In this document: positions 45,684 through 59,200 of the stretch, one piece after another
Layout of the letters: the number at the start of each line of letters is the position of its first letter
How positions within the stretch are numbered: position 1 is the first letter of the stretch
From: Coccinella septempunctata
Lineage: Eukaryota; Arthropoda; Insecta; Coleoptera; Coccinellidae
Length of the DNA stretch: 64,000 nt
Direction of reading: 5' to 3'
Assembly (NCBI RefSeq): GCF_907165205.1
Contig: NC_058194.1
Coordinates: forward strand, 20,832,856-20,896,855
Notes under the pieces: model-generated
Seen by the model: the letters and a program-made list of their open reading frames with translations, nothing else
What the model was told of the DNA's origin: nothing
The model's database searches: none
Translations under genes and position numbers: made by a program

Positions 45684-46817
45684 AAATCAAGGGAAATATT
45701 GCAAACACTGGAATATACTTCAAATAATTTATATGGCAGTTTTATACAATTTGTATAAAAGTTTATTTAAACTTCTTACATGTAATAAATACAAAACAAA
45801 GGCATAGAAACTTTGTATAAATGTTCAATATAAATAACATATGTACAATTTTATTGGTTATTTGACCAGAAATACTCATGGAAAACACAGACAAACATAA
45901 ATATACAATATATTTTAATCTACAATATTCCCTAGTTGTGATTTCAGAAGTCATTATATGTTCAAAATCCATAACAAACATTATGATGAATGAAACAAAA
46001 ATGAGACGTGAATTTTAAGCACTTTTTTATAGTCATAATTTGTATATTACTTGTAATATTATATTACAGAAATAATTATTTCAGGAATTTCACTATATCT
46101 ACTAGTATTTTTGAAGAAATAAATTTTTACCATTATATATTCCTATTTTGGTTTAGTTATCACTTCTCACGAAATGCAAGAAACGTCATCACTCAACATG
46201 ATATAAGAATCTATCGAACGTTATATTGGTAGTTATTTTGAAGGACTGATAATCGATCTCAGTAGAAAATATTATATTAAAAAATATGGCTTTTGAGCAT
46301 TGCAGTGAAAAGTATAACAAACTGAATGTGACAATTGCCCCACATGCAGAAAATTTTTAGTAGAGATGTAATGTTAATGAAATTTCGAACTAAAATGCTA
46401 GTGAAAAAAAATTTCAGGTGCATGGAGAAAATTATTCAGAGAAATATTCTTAACATGGACAGGATCGTTATTATTGTGTCTCATACAAAACCTCTAGAAA
46501 ATTTCATATATAAAAATATCTTTTGGCAAACAATACCAGTAAAAGCTTTATTATTTCGAGAATTTTCCTTCAAATATGGTTGAGTAGACAAACCTTCATC
46601 TAGGAATCCAGTATGAAAAATTGAAAAATGAGCATCGATCTACGATACGATTGGCTGAAAGATAATTCTAACTTTTTGTCATTTCTATTAAACACTCTGA
46701 ATGCAATAAAAGAACATCCTTATGAATTTTTCACCAGAATTGAGATTCCTGAAAGGATTGACTGAAGCAACCTCGAAGAGAAAACGATTGCTTGATTGTA
46801 CCTTAATCAGTGTCTTT

Positions 46818-47209
46818 TCAAGAAACACTTTCAGTTCCAAGAGTGCTTCCATGAGCTAAATTGGAGTCTAAGCTATTACAGTCGGAATCATTTGAGTGAG
46901 GGCTAGCATAATTCGCAGCCTCCTGCAACCTCATGAGCATATTTAACAGGGGATCTCCCTCATTATCGGTCTGAGTCGTAGGATCGGACTCTAGACCGAC
47001 GTCTTTGGCTGTTATTGTCGTCAAGCCTTGGGGCGACGCACCTGGCCAAGGGTACGTGTCCAAAATGAATTGGCAAGGGTCAGACCAGGCAGCTCTTCTA
47101 CCGTAGAGTTGGAGGCCTTCCCGTGCCGCCTCACGAAGGTATGGTGCCAGTGAATAATTCCATACATCGGCGAACCAGGCACGCGATGAGTCCAGTTCTA
47201 GTGGACAGC
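46818..47209 (-). CDS. sick: navigator terminal coding exon
   Basis: Encodes CPLELDSSRAWFADVWNYSL, APYLREAAREGLQLYGRRAA, LDTYPWPGASPQG and GDPLLNMLMRLQEAANYASP, then ends TGA. This is the conserved navigator C-terminus. AATAAA on this strand at 46552-46547 could be the poly(A) signal. Confidence 0.95.
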
Positions 47210-50200
47210 CTGTAAGGAAAAGCGTTGGTTTATTTCCTTCGGTAATGAAAGATTTATTTTGGAAATCTATTGAAAATAATCGAATATCTACTCACTCAAA
47301 AATAATCTGGGACCTATGGCAACATCGCCGGAACTATGCGTTTCCAAGAAAGCATTCAAATGTTGCCAAACTCTTGGTAACCATCCCAGTATAGCCGCCA
47401 GTTCTGGTTGATGTCCTTGCTCCAATTCTAGCGTCGCCAGTCTTCTCCTCAACACTCTTCCTAGAAGACCCCTAGCTGGTTCCATGTGGGGTGCCACCAA
47501 GACCCATCTGAACCCGTGTTGTAGCTGTAGACTTGTGGCAGAACAAGCAGACTGAGCCATCGTTCCTAACAAACATGGTAAATTTCTTGGCAGGGAACCT
47601 AAGGCATCCGCTAATGGTCCAGCTTTGTGGAGGTTATCAAGTACTACTACGCAGGGTAGGACACTATTGTCACCAGCAGCCGCCTGCTCACTTAGATGAG
47701 ATATGTACTGGCGGAGCTCTTTACCTGATTTGTTGTCCACACTGAAGAAACAGAATTACATTAGTCGTTATTGAATATCAACACAAAAGAAGTTAAAATT
47801 ACTACTACGAAGAATATCCGAATAAGAACAACAAATAAAAGTAATTGTAATTATAAATGCTCCTCATTCACAAGATATAAAACATAATGTTAAAAAAACA
47901 GACGAATGAAATTATACGAAAGAAGGCTAAGTACCTACTTGAAATTACAAGATTGTTAAATAATAATTCTAATAAGTGCGGTAAAATTTGATCGTAAATA
48001 TCTTGAACACGGTTAAGAATTATGATTGAGTAATGCACACGTCTGAAAGCACATGGAACTTTGGGGAAAAAAAAGAATTATGAAATTGAGCAAGAATACA
48101 AATTCTGCCAAAAAATTCTATTCTTTTGGTTTTTTTTTATTTAGCATTGTTTCCTCTACATGAGCTACACTGACACGAGTTACATAATCCGATTTCCCAC
48201 CTCAAAATGCCGCGGTTGTCAATAACTTACTTGAAAGTAGCAACAGCTTCTGCAGGATCTCTTCCTAGCGACTGTGCGTGGAACTCTGCTAATCTCGTTG
48301 CTAAGTGCGTTTTACCGGTACCCGGTGCCCCGCAAAGAACAAGCCGTCTGTGTTCAGCTAACAGTGAAACAAGCCGTTGGGCTACTCCTTTTGGAATGAG
48401 AGCTTCAAAAGCTAAGGCAGCTACTGGTTGTAGGACTACGTGGACTGTGTTCACTCTTCCTATTGCGTATCCGACTGGTAAAAGATCAGGTGGACCAGCG
48501 TCTGGTTTCCTTTCTGCCTCGCCGAGTTTGTAGCTGGCTATCGAATCACTTCCTGCAAAGGAAAATTTGTCATTGAAGTGGTGAGAATAACACTTGGTGA
48601 GGTCTAACTCTTGTCCATACTAATGATCTTTGATTTCAATTTTCTGGTTCATATACGGTTTTTTGTTTTCAGTGCAAGTTGTTTTTCATATTTTACAATT
48701 TATTATTATTAGTCGAATATTGATTTAGTCTTCTGTTCATGCTATATTTAGAGAGTTTTATACATTCAACGAATCAATAACCTCTCGTAAGGTTTGTATA
48801 TGTGTACAGAAATCAACGAATAATAATCAGTAGCCAACGGTCTCAGCAGTCGATGTCACTATTCAAGGAAAAACACTGGATCAAGATCGTCATCGGTGTA
48901 AATATGCTAGGATGCACGATGGAACCAGATGTGCTATTCAAAACAATATTCGTGAATGTCTACGTTATGATAAAAGAACTATTGAAAACCTTGGCGATAC
49001 AACAAACATAGAAAACTTGAAAGAGGTGATCTACTTATAATTCCACATTGTTAATCAGATGGAAGAATATCTTTGTTATTTACACTAATCAGTAGAGCCA
49101 TATGATCTATTGTTCTATATAAAAATTCTGCTAATGAGTAGCCTGAAGGTTACTATAAAAATGTTTTATTGATGACTGATTCATATACTTCTTTAGGTTG
49201 AATCAATTCTATTGATTTATAAAAGAAAAAATCTTTTACACACACATAAGGTCTAATAAGATTGCATAAATCTGAATATCAATCTGAGAATAGGAATTTT
49301 CTAGAATATGTATTATGGACTTATTTTGCTTAGCTGGGAAGGTCCCAGATCGACACAAAAGCTTTGAGTTCGAACTCGTCAAATAATGTAGAAATAGGTA
49401 GAAATATTTTCTAGAGTCTCGACCAAAATGTTGAGAGAGTACAGTTGAAAAATGATCAAGACTTGATCAAAAATTAATAAAATTATGGATAAAAAGATGC
49501 CTCATTTCCAGCACGTACACAGTCATGAAGTATGATTCTCTCCACCTATAAATTAACAACTCACCAAGTCCCAATCCACCTCCAGGGTCTAATCTAGCAA
49601 CATGCTGCTTGAACGCCCGACGTACAGCATTATCTAGCTGTGCCCATGAGGTAGAAGCTCCTATCGTTGTCTGAGCAATAGCGATTTCATTTGTAGCGTT
49701 ATCACTGGTCCCGTCATAACTGTAGTGTTCTGTATAATACCTGAAAATGTGGTAAAATTGTTTTAATTATAAGACTATTCGTTGGCGAAACAATAAATTT
49801 AATTAAAATTAAAAGATCTTACCTTTCGAATGTTTGTGGTTGTCCTAGGTACACCGAAATCGATATTCTTTTTCCATCTTGCTCTACATCTGGTTGAGTT
49901 TCATCAGGAGGAATGATATCGCTTAAGGCATCTATGCTCGAGGCGCTTCTGGTGTCTATCAAATCTGATGGTAGATTTGCACTCCCAGTAACCATACGTT
50001 GAAGTCTCTCGTTGTTCTGCTTGAGGCTCAACATCTCACTCTGAAATGAGAGTTACACTTAAATAGAGTAGGAATGTGTATTGCGTATGTGCTTCATGAT
50101 TATCAAAAATAATTTTTACTATGAAAGGAAATTGAGCTACAATCTATATATTTCAACAGCAGCATGATGACAGGATAGGAAGATTGATGTTGTTAACTGT

Positions 50201-53200
50201 ATCCACTAAACTCAATTTTTTGAGTTTCTGTTGACAATTATCTGCTAGGTGGCCAATGTTTAACTCTGATTGTGCGTGAAAACTTTACTTTATCTCTTGA
50301 ACGGCACCTAGAGGGAAGAAATGTTTGGACTTACGATGAACAAACGATACTGAATCGGAAGTACTCGGATGTTGCCACAAGCTACGTCACTCTAAAGCTG
50401 CATTCACAATTCACTTCGCGGGCCGAAGTGCACTTCGGCACGGAAGTTAAGCAGATGGCGTTCTCTGTTACCATTCCTAATGAAATTTAAGTCCAGTTAC
50501 GAATGGTAACAGAGAACGCCATCTGCTTAACTTCCGTGCCGAAGTGCTTTTCGGCCCTTGAAGTGAATTGTGAATACAGCTTAACGCACGTTGGCATAGT
50601 TATGTCAACGTTATTATAAAATAAGGCTTGACCTTGCTACCCAATACGTCATCACCCTTTCAATCAGCTCTTAACTGAACTGCCCCTTCTTTCTATATCT
50701 TGTTGCGATAAATGATACTTTTACCCCATACATACACGAGTTTTCCTTCCAAATGATATACCAAGTGCTAAATTATTCGAATACTTTATCACGATATGGG
50801 TGGTTTTACCATGATGTCCCTTCCTTTGGGCTACGAAATATCAATAAGATAATTTAGGCAGTATTTAAACGATTTGACAGTCCGGTAATGTTTTTCTTCA
50901 GATCGCTGACGTCACACTATTGCTAAAATAAATAGACTATGACTGTATAGCAGAGAAATAAAGATACTAACTCTCATCTTCATCACAGTGTCCTTCAGAC
51001 TTTCTAGCTGATGAGCTGAGCTCAGAGCTTCCAATCTGATATCAGTCAGTACTAGATCTTTTTCCCTGAGTTGTTTCTGTAGTTCAGCAACCTCTTGTCC
51101 CGGATCAGTCGGTGCAGGCGGAGGTGGACTGTTTTGTCTTTCGTTCTCTATTTCGTTCTGGCAAGGTACTTTGGTAACTTTAGCATTTCTCGAAAAAGCT
51201 TTGGTGAAGGAACTCCTCAGCTGGAAATAAATAGTTCGTCAGTGAATTGTTTAACTACCCGAACATCAAAGTTCTCGTTGTAGGTCAAATTCACACTCAC
51301 CCATCCTTTTTTCTTTTTCTTGTCTTGTTTATCCAGACTGCAGGCCGATGATAAGCTTGACACACTATCCGAAGATGGTTGTCTGGCTAAACCATTCGAT
51401 ATCCCGCCCTGAATTGCAGAAGTTCGTAGATTTTCCATCGCGGTCCTGAGCTCTGCTAGTTCTGAATCCTATAGAAAATAAATACATAACACCTAGTGTA
51501 AAACTTACAATGATTCTCAGCTATTTTTATTTACATACTACGGTAATTTAGGAAATAAGCTCATTTTAGTCTGATTTATGGTAAAATGTTTACAAATATC
51601 AATCAAGCTACAGAATCATGTTGAAACTTTGGGCTTATTATTTATGAGGGTTACCATTTTTGTCTTTCTCTACTTTTCCTCGGTAAAGAAATGTAGCGGA
51701 TTATCAAGAAATGTGAAACAATTCTAGATAATAACTTCATCAGGAAATTCAGATTCTGAACATAAATAGCAGAAGGGTGTTAAATGAGAATAGTTTAAAT
51801 GAGAGGCCATTTTTTACTGACATCAATGTCAATTGTGCTTCTTGATCAACACATTTATCTACACAAAAACTGGACATTTGGCAACGGTTTCACCATTTAC
51901 CACTTCCTTGATAAGAATATTAGATTTTCATCTTTTGCTAGCTTATTTGTTAGTGTGGTACGTTTTCTTCGTTTTGGTACTACTATGTGCTTTTAATATT
52001 TTTATGAAAGTATATCTAGTGCTACTAATATTTGAAAATTATCGATGAACTGAGTGATTGTTTTCACTATAATAAATTATTAAATTGAAAATAAACTGAT
52101 GAGATGTAAAACAGAACACCTTTCTTCGCCTTCAATTTAAATTCAATTGATGTTGCCCTTTGTTTTTCAGTTCAATTACATCATTGTATATTAACTTGAG
52201 AACTCAATGATTATATTGAATATGTGGATGCAGTTGTTCGCTTCATATTAAATTGTTTTTAATATTTCAATAACGAAATCATTACTGAAACATTTTATAG
52301 CTAGATTGAAGTAATGGAACCAATGAAACTTTCAGGTTGTATCTATGTAACTATGTAACCTCAACATTGTATACTTAGGTTTAGAGAACATCTCAAACTC
52401 ATAAAGTGGATACTCCTCTGAAGTATTCTCAAATAATTTTCACGTTGAATTGTGATATTCGAATGGGATATGATTCATAATTAGGCGAACAGATAAATAG
52501 ATTAAAAATGAACGCTCCAATAGGTCCATTGTTTACCTTTTTTTCAGCCGTTGCTGTCAGATGCTGCAATCGTTGAGTCATCGATGATAAGCTCTGCTCG
52601 AAAGCAGCCACGACATGAGCCTGAAAAAAAGATACTTTTATTTTTCATCATACGAAGATGCACCTAAAAAAAAGCGTTGACTGACGTTATTATAATGCCA
52701 AATAAAAATATTGTCCTCTACATTTTCTAATAAGCCGCAACAAATGATTGTTAAATATGGAAATGAAATGTGAAAAAAAAATTTTTTTTGCATGGTATGG
52801 CTTGTTTTATTTAATATGGAGAAACTTGGTGTATACTTTGACCATGACCATACAACACTACACGGTTGTACTAATAATACAATAATACCCCTTGGGGAAT
52901 GAAACATATTTTGAATCATATTTTCTCATACAAAAACTAATCCAGAAGTAAAACATAGGTTGCATGGAGTTTTAAACTGTTCAACAATGTTTTATATGTA
53001 TAGGTACCGCCATGCTTTAAGAAATATGGTATGTCTTGATGTCTGTTATTCCGAATCGATTGGCATAACTAACCATCTGGAGTGTTGTAATGCATAAGGA
53101 GAAATATCTTGGCTGTCTCGATAATAATTCTATGCTATTAAATTTATTAGGGAGTAATAATGTTATGTCAAGGTCGCATATGGCTCTCAATTGGTACAAT

Positions 53201-56200
53201 GATGTGTTACTGTTATTGAATCGCCCACACTTGTTTTTCTGACGAACCCTTGAAGGATGAGGATTCATATTTCAGAAATAACCTTTATCATGAGTAATTA
53301 AGCCGCACTATAGTCGTGATTGATTCATAAATGAAAGACACATCAGGAATATGCCAATGACAGTATTCTAAAGGAATGATACATAATAATATGATTAAAG
53401 TTACAGATTGAGATATCACTTATTTCTATTCAAATTTTTTCATCACTTGAAACTTATAGAATTATTTTCTTTTGTTTGTGTCTTTAATTGTTTAGTATGT
53501 TATATGTCCTGTTTCGAGATTCACTTAGCTAATAGATATTAGTTTCAATATCCAATAATCAATTTTATTACTACAAATGTTATGAAATGTAACTAGCAGT
53601 GTTTCCTTATGCTTATCAGAAATCAGGGTACCTTATTCCATACGAAATGATAAAATGAAACCAACTTATTCAAAAATAGTTTTTAAGTTGCAGTTGTAGA
53701 TGAAACAATAAGTATAGTGTGGCAGAATTTATGAATTACGTATACTAAGCAAAGTTTTTTTGTATTTTTTTCGCATTATTTCCCATTCGGAGTATAGCAG
53801 ATGGACCACTTGTGATTTTAGTTCAATTTTAATTTTTTTAGTAATATAAAAACAACAATATTTATGTCCCGTACAAGATGTCAGCCGAATCTATTTCTGG
53901 AGTATATCTCACTTGAGGTGGTTAGATGATCTAAGAAGGCGTCTGCAAATCAAATGTTAGGACCGTTGACCCTTGCTTTTATAAATTTAAACCAATTATC
54001 CACTTGAATCGTTCATGATATCTCATATTTTGGGCGATATTAAGTGTTATCTTCATGAGTGGCTTATATTTATTACTAGATATTCTTAGATTTATTGCTT
54101 TGAAGAAACAACTCCAGTTCCTGTCAAGCTGTTGGATTTATATACCCGATTAATCTAACTCATTGAACAGACTTATTCACTCATCAGTCAAAGATTTTAC
54201 CCGCTTGAAAATTCGGACTAATATAGATTCACATCGCAAATTATTGCGCACATCATTGATGAACAACACAATAAACTTGACAATATCGGAGACACTGATA
54301 CAATGAAAGAAGGACAGAATGAAACTTGTGAAAAGGAATCATCAAAAAGTTTTTGAGAGAAGTTTTTTCTTATTCTGGCATTTGAATCGATTGGCTTTTT
54401 GCATACCTAGAAAATTAAATACAACAATAAATTGTTCATAAAAAAATAGTTTGGTTAAAGACAATAAAAGAGTATTAATCAAAACAATTACAAATTGAGA
54501 TGATAAAATGAAGAAATATTGTGATAAAGTTTGAAAGTATAATTACGAAAAATCTTTCAGTGTGCCTCGTGATTTCTAATAGAGGAATTCATAAACTTCA
54601 TACAACTTTAAAAAATTCTTGAATGCGTTTTACATTCATAGGCAACATTCTAATTTAACTTATCTGTCGGATATCCCTTGAGAAAAATAACCCCTATTAA
54701 TGAAATATGACTAAAGGGCAGTGTTCTTTCATTAATTTATTGATCGAGCAATTAGTTAATTCGGAAACTAACCAACACCCTCGAATAAATGGACACCGCA
54801 CCTAGATTAGTCATAAAATCAACCCTCTGTTAGGGTGTACGTATTCAATCAACATAAAAATATTCACGCAAGTTATGGGTTGATAAGGGATATTTCAATA
54901 AGACTAGGAGTTGACTTTTTGCTTGACGAATAAAAATGATAATAATCAAAAATAAATTATGTCACCAAAACATAAACAAATAAAAGTGGGTTCATGAAAG
55001 ATGTGGCAACATATGAGACAGATATTCTCGTCTGTCAACGATTCACTCCACAAGCTGTTCTGAATGAAAGCTCACTTTTAATTATTTTTGTTCGCCTCTG
55101 AATATAACAAGAAAAGAAGTACCTAACTGAAGGCAGTTATCAGGATAAAAATTGAAAAAAAAAATCGCACAAAGGAAATTAACTACGAACTTTCGTAGAA
55201 ATTTTGTCCGTTCACCTCATTTTGCCGTTGTGTATTTTGAACATTGTTTCCTTTCGCTTTTAATGAGATACCCAATAGGCGAATGACCTCGGAAAATAGT
55301 CTCTTCAACGTTCATCCTGTATTTTTTCATAAGGTAGGTATTTCTTCATTCACTTATGTCGTGCCCGGTCCATCATCAGTTTTTTATTTGACGTGATAGT
55401 TCAGGAGGATCACCAAAAGCGAGCCTGTATAATTTGAAAACAAAAAATGATTTATATCATCTAATAGCGCCCGGGAGCTGTTGAATCCTTCCAAATTACA
55501 CACTACGCTATCGGGTACCATGAATCTAATTTTTATACACACAAAAGCTCCAGGTCGAACACTGCCAGCTATCGCGATGGAAGATCAGAGAAAAACGACT
55601 CTATCATATTGAAGCAATCTAAAACGTACTGAAGATTATATTTGATGTTAGTTTTTCTTGACTTGCACCACTTCTGCAGTGACTAGTATTTATATTCGAA
55701 TTTGCATATTGCTGCATTCGTATTTTTTCATCCTAGTAATTTCTTCTTAATATTCATTAAATAGAATTTGTTACTTTCTCAAAGAAGAGATAATATTTTC
55801 AAAATAACCTGTTCATTTGATGCAGAGAATTGTTTAATGATAACCGTGGTACTCCATTCACATCTCCTTCTGAGCAAGAAACTGCGAAAGAAGAAAAGAG
55901 AAAATCGAGGATGAATTAATTTGTAAGAAAATGCATTAAATCATTGATCGGATACCTATACACGTCACACTCAATTAATTGGTTAATCAAACATCATTGC
56001 TAATGAAAATATCAATGAAGTTAACAACTTATTCAGAAACTAATTGATGCTTGTTACATTTAATCACGCATATGAAATGTTTTGGAGGAGTATCTTAATA
56101 ATGTAAAATGTTGAATTCAAATGAGGCTTCTCGTTTTATTCAGTTCCGATCGAATATTGAATTTTGAATTGAATGCTTAAGAGGTGTGAAACATCTGTAA

Positions 56201-59200
56201 TATTCTGTAGAAGGAGAAGGATATTCCTCCACTGAAACTATAAATTTAAAAGTAGCCCGAAAGAAGTCATTTCAAGACTGCTTCAATGATAATTCGTGAA
56301 AACCCATGTATTATAAAGACAGACCCATAGAAAGTTCTTAAATAATATTATAATCTTGAAAATTCTTCGTTCTAAATGATGCAACATCACTGAGAGTTTG
56401 GCATTTTCATTCGATACATTTCATTAATATATTTCGAGTTTAGTTATTTCAATAATCTAAGTTATTTATTCCAATAATCTAATGGTTTCATTAAAAAAAC
56501 TGAGATGAGGATTCCGATTTATAGAAAAATTGTATATTTCATCCCGATCGATAGGTAATGTTTCAAAAAAAGAACCAAAACAAACTTATACGATAAATAA
56601 AATAGATGTGATGTAATGGATGGAACTTTTGACGGAAATTTCATAGTGTAAGGTGTACCCTTAATCGATTTTTTAGAAGACAGTATATAAGGTGATACCT
56701 CATTTGAAATGCTAGCAAAACATGTTGATAAATTATGAAATTGTGGTATGGAATGAATTGAGCTTGGAAGTGTTCTGATTTCTAAATTAAGACTAGGAAT
56801 TAATTATTCTCCATTTTTTTCATGAAAATTCATCAATGTGACTATATTTCTAACCGTCCAGTGAAAACAAGACAGCAAGAAATATTTGCATTGTTATGCT
56901 TTCATCTATATCTTGGACAGAACAGGATAAATGTTAAGAACATAAAGAGGGAGTTCAGAGCAGGTCACTTGAAAGGAAACCTAACTTTATATCCGGTAGA
57001 ATTGTCACGAGAATGAAAGGAGAAGGTATTATAATTAATTTTTTCCTGTCTTTACATTAATCTGATATACGATGATGTGAAGAACAAGAACATTTGATGT
57101 TTCGATATTTTCTCATTCTGTTGCAATTTGCAATATTGAATATTGTAGATTATTTCTATGGGTTTCAGCGAGTTTATTTTGGAAACCGAGCAACTGCTGT
57201 CAAATCGTTGACCGAGCAATCAGAGTTTTGTGAAACCCACTGTTAAATCAATATATTAAGTTCGATGAGGAAACTTCTATTCCAGTCTCTTAATTTTTAG
57301 AATACGATATAAGTACATGTTAATATGCCACAATGATGAATGAATGACTTTGCTTATATCAGGAGTAGAAGAACTAACATATTTTTCACTCAGTTAGCGG
57401 GTAAGATATTCAAGTCTCACTACAAAATCTAGAAAAAACCCAACATATAACATCAGCCCACACGAAGTGAAATATGTAGTACATGAAAATAATAAATCCT
57501 CCAGTGTGATGAACGTCTAACGGCACTATCTTATCAGCAGACCCATTTTTACGATGTAGTCTGCTACACCGGAAAATGATACCTAGTAGTAATCAGGACT
57601 GCATTTCAAGACACACAACATGCAACATTGGATATTTTAGAAGTAGGTATGATGATTATCTCTGAAGTGATACCAGACGCCAGAACTCAAGAGCAAACAG
57701 AACTTGAATATATACATAAATGAAGAAATATTGAGTTCTTGCGGCCATAGGGATTTTTGAAATTGGGTTATCTGCATCCAAGACGGATGCATGAAATCAT
57801 GAAGTGCTTTGAATGAAATATAGAAAAAAGATATTTCCCTAGTAGAAATCTCTTTTTCTTCCTTAATTGAAATATCGGCCACATTACGTTGCTTTAGATA
57901 AAAATAAATTTAATATGTTGGTAATTTTGTTGTGTACTTTATCTATCGTTTAACATAAATTTCAAGTGCCAGACCTTTTCGAGGGAAAATATGCAAATGC
58001 ACATCAGAGCCTTATTTATAAAATAGAAATATTTGCGCGATAATTTGTATTGATACCATGCATAATCAAAGTATGCGTAGCATACCAAGTAGTGAATGTC
58101 TGGAGTAGTTTGTAGCCTATAAGCTCAATTTTCACTGGAAGTAATGACGATGAAGTATAAATTTCCTGTTAACTTCAATGAAAGCAATAATAAATATTCA
58201 AACAACGTTTTACAAAAAAAATCTCCAATCGCCAGATTCAATCACCATCCTAAGAGATAAATCGAATGATTAAAACGAACTGTAACGTTTATTCAACGAA
58301 CTGGAAATAAAACTAATTCCGAGTCATTTAGAGGCAATAATGTTCAGTCACTCCTTACATATGTAACCCATTATTTAAATGGGTTAAATTTCAACATTAC
58401 GAACAAGTGGTATCATTGTTACTCCAGCCTTGTCTTCACCAGTTAGGACCAATCGGACGGAATTGCATGATGTCATTTGTTTTATTGTAGTCAGAATCTG
58501 GGTTGGAGTGATAAATATTAATAGAGATATTAGGAATAGATGGAAAAGGTACAAAACATACAGGTTATGTGTTATCATTATTGAAATGGCTTTACGCTCT
58601 TTTTGAACCTATACGGTGTAGGTATACAATGGAAAACAGTCGATAATTACGTTTCGGAAAGTGTGCGTTCAAAAAAGGATTAAGGCTAAGGTCAGTCCAC
58701 TTCAGCATCCTGAGAATGGCGTCCCACACGTCGAGAAATCTGTTTCTTTGAATTCATTAACCTTAAATATATTCACGATTCCTATTGTATCGATTTGAAC
58801 GCCAAATTGAATGAATACCAATCTGATTCGAGCGTAATAATATATAAAAACAATTATCATCTGAATACCAACGTTCTTAGTTTCTTTAACTCCTGAAAAA
58901 AAATTAAAAAATCATAACTTATCGTGTTCAAGTTCATGCAACAACAAAGTTGCAACTGCGAATTGCTCGAAAAACTATGAATGGAGGCAAAAAAACATTG
59001 ATTTCAGCAAGCTTATACCCTAACCAAAAGACGACAAATGACTTGTTCTACTACCGATCGGTGCATTTTTACTGAGAAAATCAGAGAAAACCGTTCCCAG
59101 TAGAAAATTCCGCAAAAATTTATAGGACAAATAATAACATATAGATACCCCCGGGTTTCATGAAGCTTCATTGAGGAATCAACGCTTGATTGACGAATAG